DNA of 64,000 nt, from positions 579,074-643,073 of the forward strand of contig NZ_WWNE01000003.1 in assembly GCF_009909615.1 (NCBI RefSeq), given 5' to 3'. The DNA comes from Acidiluteibacter ferrifornacis (GTDB taxonomy: Bacteria; Bacteroidota; Bacteroidia; Flavobacteriales_E; Vicingaceae). Made by a program: the position numbers and the translations under genes. Position 1 is the first letter of the stretch, and each line of letters starts with the position of its first letter. The notes under the pieces are model-generated. The model made no database searches. It had not been told where the DNA came from and worked only from the letters and a program-made list of their open reading frames with translations. Below, piece after piece: positions 16,773 to 25,643 of the stretch.

Positions 16773-17063
16773 TTATTCTCCAGTCACTTTTGTTCTATAC
16801 TTTGTAACAATAAGTCCGCTTACTATTTCAGAGTCAACCGTGGCAACTTTTGTAATACCACCTTTTTTTGCAGCTGCTACGATACCTAGGTCTGCTGAAC
16901 CAAACATGATTCCAAAATAAGTTTTCTTTTCGGCTATTCCTACTTTAGTTCCAACACTGTTTTTAGTAACTAATGCTTTTGGAGCTACATATGGTCCTGA
17001 AACAGAGCAAGAGGATAAAACTCCTACAAAGCAAACTAAGATTAAAGTTTTTATATATTTCAT
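16773..17063 (-). CDS. TRL-like family lipoprotein, paralogue 1
   Basis: A 96-residue predicted lipoprotein with a lipobox (LSSC) at about residue 19. The mature part has the TRL-like family pattern: GTKVGIAEKKTYFGI, then AAAKKGGITKVATVDSEI, and a C-terminal KTKVTGE-like end. The family's function is unknown; the name comes from a tRNA-associated locus, and a tRNA-Cys gene is in fact about 700 bp away. It is the last of three tandem paralogues (12 bp after the next one), which share the G(T/P)KKGV, AAKKGxI and C-terminal TGE signatures. Confidence 0.75.
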   Translation of the reverse strand: MKYIKTLILVCFVGVLSSCSVSGPYVAPKALVTKNSVGTKVGIAEKKTYFGIMFGSADLGIVAAAKKGGITKVATVDSEIVSGLIVTKYRTKVTGE

Positions 17064-17075
17064 AATATTATTTTT

Positions 17076-17357
17076 TTATTCTCCTGTAATGATTAATTCT
17101 TTTTTACCAAATATGATATAGTTGGTGTATTTTACATCCACAGTGGAAACACCACCAGTGATTTTACCCTTCTTGGCAGCTTCTGCGATACCGTATTCTT
17201 TATTTAATTGAATATAACCAAGAACCACAGTTGTTTCACTTACTCCTTTCTTAGGACCTATTGGCAGTTCAGTTACTGCTAGTGGAGTAGTAATTGAACA
17301 AGAAGAAAGTACTGCAGACAAAATAGCTGCACTTGCAATATATTTTAATTTTTTCAT
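17076..17357 (-). CDS. TRL-like family lipoprotein, paralogue 2
   Basis: A 93-residue predicted lipoprotein (signal MKKLKYIASAAILSAVLSSC). The mature part carries GPKKGVSETTVVLGYI, AEAAKKGKITGGVSTVDV and the terminal ITGE, aligning with its two neighbours over the whole length. It is spaced 12 bp from paralogue 1 and 29 bp from paralogue 3, so the three probably share a transcript. The function is unknown. Confidence 0.75.
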   Translation of the reverse strand: MKKLKYIASAAILSAVLSSCSITTPLAVTELPIGPKKGVSETTVVLGYIQLNKEYGIAEAAKKGKITGGVSTVDVKYTNYIIFGKKELIITGE

Positions 17358-17386
17358 CTAAATTTCTTTTTAAGTTATTAACTGTA

Positions 17387-17641
17387 TTACTCTCCAGTAA
17401 CTACTGTTTTATAAAATGGTACAATGAACACAGTTACTTTTGTGTCAACACTTCCAATTTTATCAATTTTTCCTTTTTTTGCTGCGGTAGCCATCGTAAA
17501 GTCTTTATCTTTACTAAACGCACCACCTTTAGCAACTCCTTTTTTAGTCCCTATAGGATTACCAGTTACAGTGTGTGATTCATAGACCACGCATGAAGAC
17601 AGCGAAAAAATCACTGCAGCCATTAATGTTAATTTTTTCAT
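17387..17641 (-). CDS. TRL-like family lipoprotein, paralogue 3
   Basis: An 84-residue predicted lipoprotein with lipobox SSC at about residues 15-17 and the shared motifs IGTKKGVAKGG, ATAAKKGKIDKIGSVDTKV and terminal VTGE. It is the shortest of the three and the first in transcription order. A strong terminator lies upstream at 17757-17791, so the triplet probably has its own promoter within 17642-17756, but I do not see a clear TAnnTTTG there. The function is unknown. Confidence 0.72.
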   Translation of the reverse strand: MKKLTLMAAVIFSLSSCVVYESHTVTGNPIGTKKGVAKGGAFSKDKDFTMATAAKKGKIDKIGSVDTKVTVFIVPFYKTVVTGE

Positions 17642-17756
17642 ATTTGTTAATTAGAATAAATAATTTCCCTCTATATTTTACTCTAGAGCGTTTTTCTTAG
17701 TTGTACAATGATATGTATTTAAAATGGTTAAGAAAAGTTAAATTGGATTTTTCCAC

Positions 17757-17793
17757 AAAAAAAGGGGGTTAGACTCTCTAACCCCCTTTTTAA
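17757..17793 (-). terminator. Terminator after the ALDH gene
   Basis: A 15-bp perfect stem (AAAAAGGGGGTTAGA / TCTAACCCCCTTTTT) with a 3-nt loop and an A-run on the left, which becomes a U-run on the minus-strand transcript. It ends the ALDH unit. Confidence 0.92.
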
Positions 17794-17813
17794 TAATTTG
17801 ATAATGAATGGAT

Positions 17814-19361
17814 TTATAAATCAAATTTAATCCCTTGAGCTAATGGCAAATCATTCCCGTAATTGATTGTATTCGTTTGTCTCCTCATGTACACTTTCCA
17901 TGCATCAGAACCAGACTCTCTACCGCCACCGGTTTCTTTTTCTCCACCAAATGCTCCCCCAATTTCAGCACCTGAAGTACCAATATTCACATTGGCAATT
18001 CCACAATCGGAGCCTTGAGTTGAAAGAAACAATTCCATTTCTCGCATATTGTTTGTCATTATTGCAGATGACAATCCTTGAACAACTCCATTCTGAATTT
18101 CAATGGCTTCATCTAAAGTTTTGTACTTCATGATGTAAAGAATTGGAGCAAATGTTTCATGCTGAACAATCTCCCAAGAGTTGTCTGCTTCTGCAATAGC
18201 TGGTTTTACATAGCAACCAGACTCATATCCTTCGCCTTCAAAAACACCGCCTTCAACGATCACATTTCCACCGCTCGCTTTCACTTTTTCTAATGCAGCT
18301 AAATAAGTATTAACAGAGTCTTGATCGATTAAAGGACCAACGTGATTTTTTTCATCCAACGGATTTCCAATTCTCAACTGCTTGTAAGCATTTACCAATT
18401 GGTTTTTTACCTTATCGTATAAACTTTCGTGAATGATTAATCTTCTTGTTGATGTACATCTTTGTCCACAAGTTCCAACAGCTCCAAATACCATGGCTGG
18501 AATACACATTTCTAAATCTGCAGATTCCGTAATAATAATAGCATTGTTTCCACCTAACTCAAGCAAAGATTTTCCAAGTCGTTTTCCAACAGTTTCCGCA
18601 ACTATTTTACCCATTCTGATAGATCCAGTTGCAGATACTAATGGTACTCTGCCGTCTTGAGTCATTAATTCACCGATCTTATAATCACCATTGATTAAAC
18701 AGCTAATTCCTTCTGGAAGATTGTTTTCTGCTAATACTTCAGCAATAATGTTTTGACAAGCTACTCCACATAAAGGTGTCTTTTCAGATGGTTTCCAAAT
18801 GCAAACGTCTCCACACACCCACGCCAAAGCTGTATTCCATGCCCAAACTGCTACAGGAAAATTAAATGCTGAAATAATTCCAACTACACCTAAAGGGTGG
18901 TATTGCTCATACATTCTGTGGTTTGGACGCTCAGAGTGCATGGTTAATCCATGTAATTGTCGAGATAAACCCACCGCAAAATCACAGATGTCTATCATTT
19001 CTTGAACCTCTCCCAAACCTTCTTGGTAAGATTTTCCCATTTCATAAGAAACCAGTTTCCCAAGCGCTTCTTTCTTTTCTCTTAACTTTTCACCGAATTG
19101 TCTTACTATTTCACCTCGTTTTGGTGCAGGAGTAGTTCTCCATTCTTTAAAGGCTTTTTGCGCAGCCTGAACCGTTTGCTCGTATTGTTCAGGAGTAGTT
19201 ACTCCTACTTTCCCGATTAATGCTCCGTCTACAGGTGAGTGAGATGAAATGGGGTCAACATCGTTTTCCATCCATTGATTACCTGTTGATGTTCCATGAT
19301 TGATCTCTTTCAAACCCAACGTTTTTAAGTCTTGAGAGATATCGATTTGTGATTGACTCAT
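17814..19361 (-). CDS. ALDH7-type aldehyde dehydrogenase (aminoadipate/piperideine-6-carboxylate semialdehyde class)
   Basis: A 515-residue NAD(P)-dependent aldehyde dehydrogenase. The catalytic Cys is about residue 302 (GTCGQRCTSTRR) and the general-base Glu about 268 (LLELGGNN). The Rossmann region PLGVVGIISAFNFPVAVWAWN and the closing GGGRESGSDAWKVYMRRQT are characteristic of the antiquitin (ALDH7) group. Members oxidise alpha-aminoadipic semialdehyde/piperideine-6-carboxylate in lysine breakdown. No other lysine catabolic gene is in the window, so the substrate is a family inference. I chose the ATG at 19361 (MSQSQIDISQDL) rather than the one 21 bp upstream. It is flanked by terminators on both sides and is therefore monocistronic. 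Confidence 0.9.
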   Translation of the reverse strand: MSQSQIDISQDLKTLGLKEINHGTSTGNQWMENDVDPISSHSPVDGALIGKVGVTTPEQYEQTVQAAQKAFKEWRTTPAPKRGEIVRQFGEKLREKKEALGKLVSYEMGKSYQEGLGEVQEMIDICDFAVGLSRQLHGLTMHSERPNHRMYEQYHPLGVVGIISAFNFPVAVWAWNTALAWVCGDVCIWKPSEKTPLCGVACQNIIAEVLAENNLPEGISCLINGDYKIGELMTQDGRVPLVSATGSIRMGKIVAETVGKRLGKSLLELGGNNAIIITESADLEMCIPAMVFGAVGTCGQRCTSTRRLIIHESLYDKVKNQLVNAYKQLRIGNPLDEKNHVGPLIDQDSVNTYLAALEKVKASGGNVIVEGGVFEGEGYESGCYVKPAIAEADNSWEIVQHETFAPILYIMKYKTLDEAIEIQNGVVQGLSSAIMTNNMREMELFLSTQGSDCGIANVNIGTSGAEIGGAFGGEKETGGGRESGSDAWKVYMRRQTNTINYGNDLPLAQGIKFDL

Positions 19362-19457
19362 ATTTTTTTGTTTATTTTTCAATGCTTTAACAACAAAGGT
19401 AGGATTTCAAATTTTGGATTAAAAGAGATTCTGATTAGAAAGTATAAATATGGGACA

Positions 19458-19491
19458 TAAAAAAACTCCACCTCGAGAAAGGTGGAGTTTT
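19458..19491 (-). terminator. Terminator after the DUF3078 gene
   Basis: A 12-bp stem (AAAACTCCACCT / AGGTGGAGTTTT) with a 6-nt loop. An A-run on the left gives a U-run in the minus-strand RNA. Confidence 0.88.
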
Positions 19492-19514
19492 GAATAAATT
19501 ATGCGGTAAAAAGT

Positions 19515-20435
19515 TTAGAATTTATAAGACAATCCTACACTTAACACTTCTTTGAATTGAGTTCTTGGCCCTGTTTTGTCAACAATTCCATCATCATTAC
19601 TATCAATCGCAATATCGATATCATCATCATAAACTAATGTAGCAGAAACGTTAGCAGTAATGAATTTATTAACTTTCATAGATAAAATTGTTTCCCAGTT
19701 CACATCAATGTTTTGTGGATTTTCTGTGTAGTTTGAAAACAATTCCAATTTAGTTTGGAAATTTACATTCTCCATAATGTCCTTATTGTATTGTGCTTTC
19801 AAGTATCCCCCGATTTCTGCTCTAAAAACATCACCTGTATCAACTCCAAAGGCACCTGCATTTGACAAATCGTTGTCATTTACAATCGTGAATTTACCTG
19901 TAGCGGGAGATAGGTATAGTGAGAAATTACTATTCGGTTTGTAGTCCATACCAATAGATGCTAAAACATAAGCAGGAGCGAACAAATTTGAAATTTTTGT
20001 TGAATCATCTGGATAGTTATAACCTGGTGCAAATTGAGACTTAAAGTTTACTAAAGCTGAATAATACCAAACCTTAGAAGCTTGTCTACCATACTTAGAA
20101 GTAAAGTCGATTTTATCATCACTTTTTCTGAAAGCATCATCTCCTTGTTGAAAGATACCATATCCAAGGTCTAATGTATTGTCCCAAGAGTGAATTCCTT
20201 TTTTGTACTTAGCAAATACATTCAAAAACCCATTTAAAGCAACTGAACTCTGACCACCACCGGCCCAGTTGCTCAATGCTACTTGTGAGAAATTGAAAGA
20301 AACTAATCCACCTTTTGTCCAATAGCTAGTATCAGCAGCTGGAGTTGGTGCAGGTGTGTTTTGAGCTGAAGCTGTCGAAACAAACAACAAACTGGCAACA
20401 AAAAAACTTAAAATGTGAGATGTTTTAATTTTCAT
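19515..20435 (-). CDS. DUF3078 family outer-membrane-like protein
   Basis: A 306-residue protein with a Sec signal peptide (MKIKTSHILSFFVASLLFVSTASAQ). It begins its mature part with YWTKGGLVSFNFSQVALSNWAGGGQSSVALNG, the hallmark of the Bacteroidota DUF3078 family. The rest alternates aromatic beta-strands and ends in VGLSYKF, a C-terminal Phe typical of outer-membrane barrels. The function is unknown. I chose the ATG at 20435 because it exactly begins the signal peptide. It is divergent from the metallophosphoesterase gene; the 187 bp between them hold no clear promoter motif. Confidence 0.87.
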   Translation of the reverse strand: MKIKTSHILSFFVASLLFVSTASAQNTPAPTPAADTSYWTKGGLVSFNFSQVALSNWAGGGQSSVALNGFLNVFAKYKKGIHSWDNTLDLGYGIFQQGDDAFRKSDDKIDFTSKYGRQASKVWYYSALVNFKSQFAPGYNYPDDSTKISNLFAPAYVLASIGMDYKPNSNFSLYLSPATGKFTIVNDNDLSNAGAFGVDTGDVFRAEIGGYLKAQYNKDIMENVNFQTKLELFSNYTENPQNIDVNWETILSMKVNKFITANVSATLVYDDDIDIAIDSNDDGIVDKTGPRTQFKEVLSVGLSYKF

Positions 20436-20622
20436 GCGTGTTATTTTTAATTTTTGTTTTACTTGTTTAGGTGTGTTAAAAAACACTAAATGTATTTGAA
20501 TCTGCGAAATAACAGAAAATGTACTTCTTCCTATCAGTAAATTCGCCCAATTGTTATAAATCACATCTAATTGGAACAATTCTTTATTTAAATGGTATCA
20601 ATTGGGATATCAATAGAAATCT

Positions 20623-21879
20623 ATGAATAAAATTATCATTATTCCACTATTCGCCCTTTTCTTTATACTGATTGATTGGTATGTATTTCAGGGTGTTAAA
20701 GCGCTAATTCAAAACAGTTCAGAACTGACGCAAAAGTCTGTAAAAATTGCCTTTTGGTCAATTACTGCCTTGTCTTTGTTCGCATTTTTTCTGTATCACT
20801 TCAGTAATGTGGACTTGTTAGGGAAGTCAGTTCGTATGTTTATTCTAGTAGGAATCTTTATGAATTACTTAGCTAAAGTATTCTTCGCTGTATTTCTATT
20901 GATAGATGACATTAGCAGAGGAATTCAGTACTTAGTTCAGAAATTTTCCAACCCTACTCCTGCTATAGTTTCCGATAAAGAAAGTCACATTCCTCGTTCT
21001 CAATTTATATTAAAAACGGCAGTAGTTGTTGGAGCAGCTCCTTTGGTGGCTATGTCGTGGGGAATATTATCTGGTGCTCATGACTATAGAGTGAGGCGAA
21101 TTAAATTGCCATTGCCCAACTTGCCTAAAGCTTTTGAAGGGCTCAAAATAGTTCAGGTTTCAGATATCCACGCTGGTAGTTTTTGGAATAAAACAGCCGT
21201 GCAAGGAGGTATCGAAATGTTACTAAATGAAAAACCAGACGTCGTATTTTTTACTGGTGACTTGGTCAACAATCAAGCGGTAGAAATGAAAGAATGGATT
21301 TCTACTTTCTCAAAAGTGAAAGCTCCATTAGGAGTGTTCTCAGTCTTAGGGAATCACGATTATGGCGATTATGTCAATTGGGGATCTGCGCAAGAAAAAC
21401 GCCAAAACTTAATTGATCTGGTGAATATACAAAAGGGCATGGGCTGGAATTTGTTGGTCAATCAGAACCATATTCTAGAAGTAGATGGAGAACAAATTGC
21501 CATTGTTGGAGTAGAAAACTGGGGGGCTAAAGCTCGTTTTCCGAAATACGGAAAGTTAAGTGAAGCCATAAAGGGAACTGAAAATGTTTCTACCAAATTA
21601 TTGCTATCTCACGACCCAAGTCATTGGCAAGCTGAAGTGTTGCCAATGTATCCAGATATTGATGCCATGTTTTCAGGGCATACACATGGAATGCAGATGG
21701 GGGTTGATATTCCAGGCTTCAAATGGAGTCCAGTTCAGTATGTTTATGATGAGTGGGCGGGTCTTTATCGGCAAGATAATCGATACTTGTATGTCAATAG
21801 AGGATTCGGATATATTGGCTACCCTGGAAGAATTGGCATGCCACCAGAAATTACTACAATTGAATTAACTCGAGGGTAA
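20623..21879 (+). CDS. Membrane-anchored metallophosphoesterase (YkuE-like)
   Basis: A 418-residue protein. The first ~160 residues contain four predicted transmembrane helices (starting IIIIPLFALFFILIDWY, the last around TAVVVGAAPLVAMSWGIL). A calcineurin-like phosphoesterase domain follows with all metal-site motifs: VSDIHAGS, GDLVNN, GNHDYGDY, LLSHDPSHW and SGHTHGMQMG. Related enzymes act on UDP-diacylglucosamine-like lipids or phosphodiesters, but the substrate here is not known. The DUF2141 gene starts 6 bp downstream on the same strand. Confidence 0.92.
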   Translation: MNKIIIIPLFALFFILIDWYVFQGVKALIQNSSELTQKSVKIAFWSITALSLFAFFLYHFSNVDLLGKSVRMFILVGIFMNYLAKVFFAVFLLIDDISRGIQYLVQKFSNPTPAIVSDKESHIPRSQFILKTAVVVGAAPLVAMSWGILSGAHDYRVRRIKLPLPNLPKAFEGLKIVQVSDIHAGSFWNKTAVQGGIEMLLNEKPDVVFFTGDLVNNQAVEMKEWISTFSKVKAPLGVFSVLGNHDYGDYVNWGSAQEKRQNLIDLVNIQKGMGWNLLVNQNHILEVDGEQIAIVGVENWGAKARFPKYGKLSEAIKGTENVSTKLLLSHDPSHWQAEVLPMYPDIDAMFSGHTHGMQMGVDIPGFKWSPVQYVYDEWAGLYRQDNRYLYVNRGFGYIGYPGRIGMPPEITTIELTRG

Positions 21880-21885
21880 AAAATC

Positions 21886-22332
21886 ATGATAAGAATACTA
21901 AAGTTTAGTCTGGTTTTGATTAGTATCGCAATAACGCTGTTTGCTTTTAAGGGGCATAATACAGGAACTCTTGCTTTGACAATTAATCAAATTAAACCTC
22001 TTGAAGGCGCTATTCGTATTTTGATGTTTAATGGAAAAGAAGGATGGCCAAATGACCCCACCAAAGCAGTTTATATTAAATCCATTACAGTTGATCAGTC
22101 TGAGATTAATTTAGAGATAAAGGATCTGAAATATGGAGATTATGCAATTGCAGTGTTGCATGATATTAACCTAAATGAAAAGGCAGATAAATCAATTATT
22201 GGAATTCCAACTGAACCATTTGGTTTTTCAAACTATCCGAAAATTACCTTCGGGGTGCCTGATTTTGAAGAGGTTTCTTTCACATTTAATAAACCCACTA
22301 AACGACTGCTCATTGAAATGAAAGAAATTTAA
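21886..22332 (+). CDS. DUF2141 domain secreted protein
   Basis: A 148-residue protein with an N-terminal hydrophobic signal and a DUF2141 domain: GTLALTINQIKPLEGAIRILMF, LKYGDYAIAVLHDINLNEKAD, GIPTEPFGFSNYP. The family is small, periplasmic or secreted, and of unknown function. It is 6 bp behind the metallophosphoesterase gene, so probably in the same operon. Its stop overlaps the convergent PhoD gene stop by 4 bp. Confidence 0.88.
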   Translation: MIRILKFSLVLISIAITLFAFKGHNTGTLALTINQIKPLEGAIRILMFNGKEGWPNDPTKAVYIKSITVDQSEINLEIKDLKYGDYAIAVLHDINLNEKADKSIIGIPTEPFGFSNYPKITFGVPDFEEVSFTFNKPTKRLLIEMKEI

Positions 22333-23624
22333 TCTCGTTGAATTGTTTTCTCCCATTCTTGTTTTCCTTCACTATTGTAGATCATAATCTTCATCACTCT
22401 TTCTTTCAAACTACCCGAAAATTCTAGAATAGCAAAGTTATTCGTTGCGGTGTGTGTTCCTTCTACTCTCAGTGTATTGGCTTCTTCAATGGTGTTGTAA
22501 TATTTAGCAGTTAACGGAGAAACCGTCAAATCGTAGATGTTTATTTCATTACCGATGTTTAAATGACTCAATTCTGTTTTGTGCCGGTCTCCAGTAACAA
22601 ACACTACTCCTTTTATTCCTTCTTCTTCGATTCTTTGCAGTAAATAGGCTCTTTCTTCAGGGAAATTGGAATAATTCTCATAAACTGCAGCCGTATTCAA
22701 TACTTGACCACCAACTGCTACTATTTTGAAAGGAGCATCACTACTTTTTAATCCGTCAATCAACCATTCAATTTGGGCTTTACCCAGCATCTGTTTTGTG
22801 CCTGTTTTTCTATTGTTGGCATTACGTTCGAATCGATTATCTAGTAAGAAAAAATCAACGTCGTTGTATTCAAAGGCTGAGGTAATTCCGGGAAGATTAC
22901 TTACTCCGTAAAATGGGTTTCCCCAATAGGCTTTAAAAGCGGCTAAGCTATTTTCTTTCCCGACGTAGCTTCCGTCTGCGTCGTTGGGTCCGAAGTCATG
23001 ATCGTCCCAAATGGCATAATGATGAGTGACTGAAAGTAAGGTTTGCAACTCTGGTGTGGCTCTATCGGTGGAGTAGCGATAGAAAGTAGCAGCTTTAGAA
23101 TACAAGTCAGCGTCTCGCAGGTAAAAATTATCACCTAACCAAAGCATTAGTTCTGGTTGTTGAGCGACAATCTGGTTAAAAATCCCATAGTTTCTACCAT
23201 AAGGTTCTCCTGGTCGGTCGTATTGAGATTCGTTGAAATAGGCGCAGCTGCCCAATGCCATTTTAAATGTTGGTGGATCAGTTCGGAATTGCCAGTTGGT
23301 TTGTGTTTTAAAACGATAGATTTTAGTGCTGTATTTCAAGTTGGGAAGGCGGATTTGGTAATGATAAGTTGTTCCCGGTTCCAATAATTGAGTGATGAAC
23401 TTAATGGTGTTGTGATTTTCAATTAGCGCTTCTTTATTCAATCGAATACTGTCTTCGCTACCTTCTTTCCAGTAAATAATCTCAGCGAACTCAGATTCTT
23501 CTAATTCCACCCAAACGAGCACTTCTCTCATAGTGTTGTAGCCGAGCATAGGGCCCGACTTTATTTGAGCGGAGAGCATTGTTGAAGCTAGTAGTGTGAA
23601 TAGAGTGACGAAGAGCTTGTTCAT
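22329..23624 (-). CDS. PhoD-like (alkaline phosphatase D family) phosphodiesterase
   Basis: A 431-residue secreted phosphoesterase. The signal is Sec-type (LFTLLASTMLSAQ) and lacks the twin-arginine motif of Bacillus PhoD. Metal-binding motifs are visible: GSCAYFN, LWLGDNFYLRD, HYAIWDDHDFGPNDADGS and a C-terminal FVTGDRHKTELS. It probably hydrolyses phosphodiesters outside the inner membrane. The gene is convergent with DUF2141 and divergent from the T9SS cargo gene; the gap 23625-23803 has only a weak TACCTTTA candidate. Confidence 0.9.
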   Translation of the reverse strand: MNKLFVTLFTLLASTMLSAQIKSGPMLGYNTMREVLVWVELEESEFAEIIYWKEGSEDSIRLNKEALIENHNTIKFITQLLEPGTTYHYQIRLPNLKYSTKIYRFKTQTNWQFRTDPPTFKMALGSCAYFNESQYDRPGEPYGRNYGIFNQIVAQQPELMLWLGDNFYLRDADLYSKAATFYRYSTDRATPELQTLLSVTHHYAIWDDHDFGPNDADGSYVGKENSLAAFKAYWGNPFYGVSNLPGITSAFEYNDVDFFLLDNRFERNANNRKTGTKQMLGKAQIEWLIDGLKSSDAPFKIVAVGGQVLNTAAVYENYSNFPEERAYLLQRIEEEGIKGVVFVTGDRHKTELSHLNIGNEINIYDLTVSPLTAKYYNTIEEANTLRVEGTHTATNNFAILEFSGSLKERVMKIMIYNSEGKQEWEKTIQRD

Positions 23625-23803
23625 GTTCTTTTTTTACAAGAATACGCTGTATTTACAACTGCTCCAAATTTTTTAAATCACTATTTTGTTAAGGAATATT
23701 TTGTTAGATCTTTATTTGATAACCATTTATAAAAAATCGCTTACCTTTATGAAGTGTTGCAAGATGGAACTAGCATTCACCAAGGTAAACTAATTATTCA
23801 AAA

Positions 23804-25324
23804 ATGAAAAATGGATTAACTTATTTCATTATTTTAGTAATATTCCAAATAGTTGGAAAGAGGGCTGAGCTTTTGGCTCAGCCTTCTTTTTCCATGGATA
23901 CCACCTTTCAGCCATTCTTCGATTTGCGTCCACAACCTAGAGGAGGACCTACTTATGATTTATGGGAGAACCCCTCCAATGGGAACCTTCACATAGCAGG
24001 AGATTTCCGTTATTTTATTGGCAATGACCCCTATTATTCCATTTTAAGTACTCATCGCGATGGTAGTCGTAATTTTAATTATATAGGGTTTGGAGGTTCT
24101 GGATATACTTTTATATACCCTTTTAACGATTCCGTTCTGATTTTAGGTACAGGAGGGGGGGGTGGGTATAGCCCTATGGACCTCAAAGGAAATCCCATTT
24201 GGACGAATTGGTTTCAGAACTACCGCCAAACGGTGAGTTGCTCACATGCTTACTGGCCCTATTTTTTTCCGAATGGGTCTTCATTAATGACCAATGTTTG
24301 GTATGCCAATACCAGTGTTTGCCCCATTAAAAATCCACCCGATACTTTTCCGTCTCAGCCTATTATTAAAGTAGACTCTTTGGGTTTTTACGATTCTACC
24401 TTCAAGCATACAACCAATGGTACAGTTGACGGGTTTAAGCAATACGATAGCACTCGTTTATTTGCATTTGGTCTCCTCCGAGAGTTTACTGAGTACGATG
24501 GGCAAACAGTTAATGGAATTTGTAGAATCTATACGGATGGCACCTTGGATACTACATTTAAGAGTCCAATATTGCCAGGGAATGGACGAGTAAGGGCGGA
24601 ATTAGTAGAGCCGGATGGAAAAACCTTTATTGTGGGTAACTTCCAATTGGTAGATTATCCCAATCGATGGTTTTCACTGTGTCGTTTAAATGTGGATGGT
24701 AGTGTAGACACTACTTTTAATAATTTGGGTTGTCCGGTTGATTCTAACCGTATTGGGACAGCAGGAATAGGAAGTGTTGGAAGCGTGATTAAAACCCCTG
24801 ATAATGGATATATATTGGGAGGCGGTTTTAATCAAGTACAAGGATATGCAAAAAACAGTTTAGTAAAGTTAGATTCTTTAGGAAACATAGAGCCGCAGTA
24901 TTTTACTTCTCGAGGGCCTGATACTACGCATGCTTGGAAAATGCAAGGCGGAATTTCAAAAATTGTAGAGTCCAAATTTGGAGGGTATTATGTATTAGGC
25001 GATTGGACGTATTGGGATGGCGTACCAGCACAGCCCATTATTCGCCTCCATGAAATGCAAGTGGTAGGCCTAAAAGAGCAGCAGCAATCAGGAACATTGC
25101 TTAAGGTATATCCCAATCCGGTGCAGGAACAGTTGTATTTGGAGTATTTGCCCAATGTGCGCGTTAGTTCTATTCAATTGTATGATTTACAAGGTAAAAT
25201 GGTGCAATCGGTTAATCAGAAAGTCAATTCGATTGCTGTCAATGGCTTAAAAAATGGCATTTACTTTCTAAAAGTCATTTCAGAGAACGGGGTGAGTACG
25301 GAGAAAGTGGTGGTAGCTAAATAA
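23804..25324 (+). CDS. T9SS cargo protein with delta-60 repeats and type A sorting domain
   Basis: A 506-residue secreted protein. The signal region runs to about residue 27 (LLAQ). The body holds delta-60-type beta-propeller repeats, recognisable by recurrent DG(T/S)(L/V)DTTF (GTLDTTFKS, GSVDTTFNN) and by PDGKTFIVGNF and DNGYILGGGF. The last ~75 residues are a type A T9SS sorting domain (LLKVYPNPVQEQLYLEY ... GLKNGIYFLKVISENG). It is presumably exported through the T9SS and anchored or released at the surface. Its function is unknown. A palindromic terminator follows 8 bp after the stop. Confidence 0.87.
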   Translation: MKNGLTYFIILVIFQIVGKRAELLAQPSFSMDTTFQPFFDLRPQPRGGPTYDLWENPSNGNLHIAGDFRYFIGNDPYYSILSTHRDGSRNFNYIGFGGSGYTFIYPFNDSVLILGTGGGGGYSPMDLKGNPIWTNWFQNYRQTVSCSHAYWPYFFPNGSSLMTNVWYANTSVCPIKNPPDTFPSQPIIKVDSLGFYDSTFKHTTNGTVDGFKQYDSTRLFAFGLLREFTEYDGQTVNGICRIYTDGTLDTTFKSPILPGNGRVRAELVEPDGKTFIVGNFQLVDYPNRWFSLCRLNVDGSVDTTFNNLGCPVDSNRIGTAGIGSVGSVIKTPDNGYILGGGFNQVQGYAKNSLVKLDSLGNIEPQYFTSRGPDTTHAWKMQGGISKIVESKFGGYYVLGDWTYWDGVPAQPIIRLHEMQVVGLKEQQQSGTLLKVYPNPVQEQLYLEYLPNVRVSSIQLYDLQGKMVQSVNQKVNSIAVNGLKNGIYFLKVISENGVSTEKVVVAK

Positions 25325-25331
25325 GCTTATC

Positions 25332-25364
25332 AGACCTCCAAGGTTTTCAAAACCTTGGAGGTCT
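25332..25364 (+). terminator. Perfect palindromic terminator / REP-like element
   Basis: A perfect 16-bp inverted repeat (AGACCTCCAAGGTTTT / AAAACCTTGGAGGTCT) around a single C, followed by TTAA rather than a long T-run. It can act as a terminator for the T9SS cargo gene, and its sequence style resembles dispersed palindromes of Bacteroidota genomes. Confidence 0.75.
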
Positions 25365-25643
25365 TTAATATGAAAATGCTCAATGTGACAGAAACGTCTA
25401 AGCGAAAACAAAAGCTAATTTTCAAGTAAGATTAATTGGTGCGATTGGCCTTGAGTGATTCTCGAGGTTTTCGAAGTAGAGCCTTAGTAAATTCGTCTAG
25501 CTCCGAAGCCCTTTACTTCGGCAAGGCTCAGTATAAACTTAAAAAGCTCAGGACAAAAAACGAATGACTTCATAAAATAAATTGGTCAAAGCCTTGAATT
25601 TTTGGTTCATTTTGGTTCAAGCCAAAAGAACAAAAAGTTCAAT
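25365..25643. other. Non-coding intergenic patch with nested inverted repeats
   Basis: No plausible gene is seen. GAGCCTT at 25479-25485 pairs with AAGGCTC at 25523-25529, and inside it CCGAAG at 25503-25508 pairs with CTTCGG at 25516-25521, forming a nested imperfect hairpin. Further on, 25595-25640 contains TTTTGGTTC repeated directly and in inverted form (AAAAGAACAAAAA). The texture differs from neighbouring genes and suggests decayed dispersed repeats. Confidence 0.5.

Noticed and set aside
16024..19500. Integrated element at tRNA-Cys
   Set aside because: No integrase, no repeated tRNA 3' end, and the downstream genes are ordinary housekeeping or lipoprotein genes.
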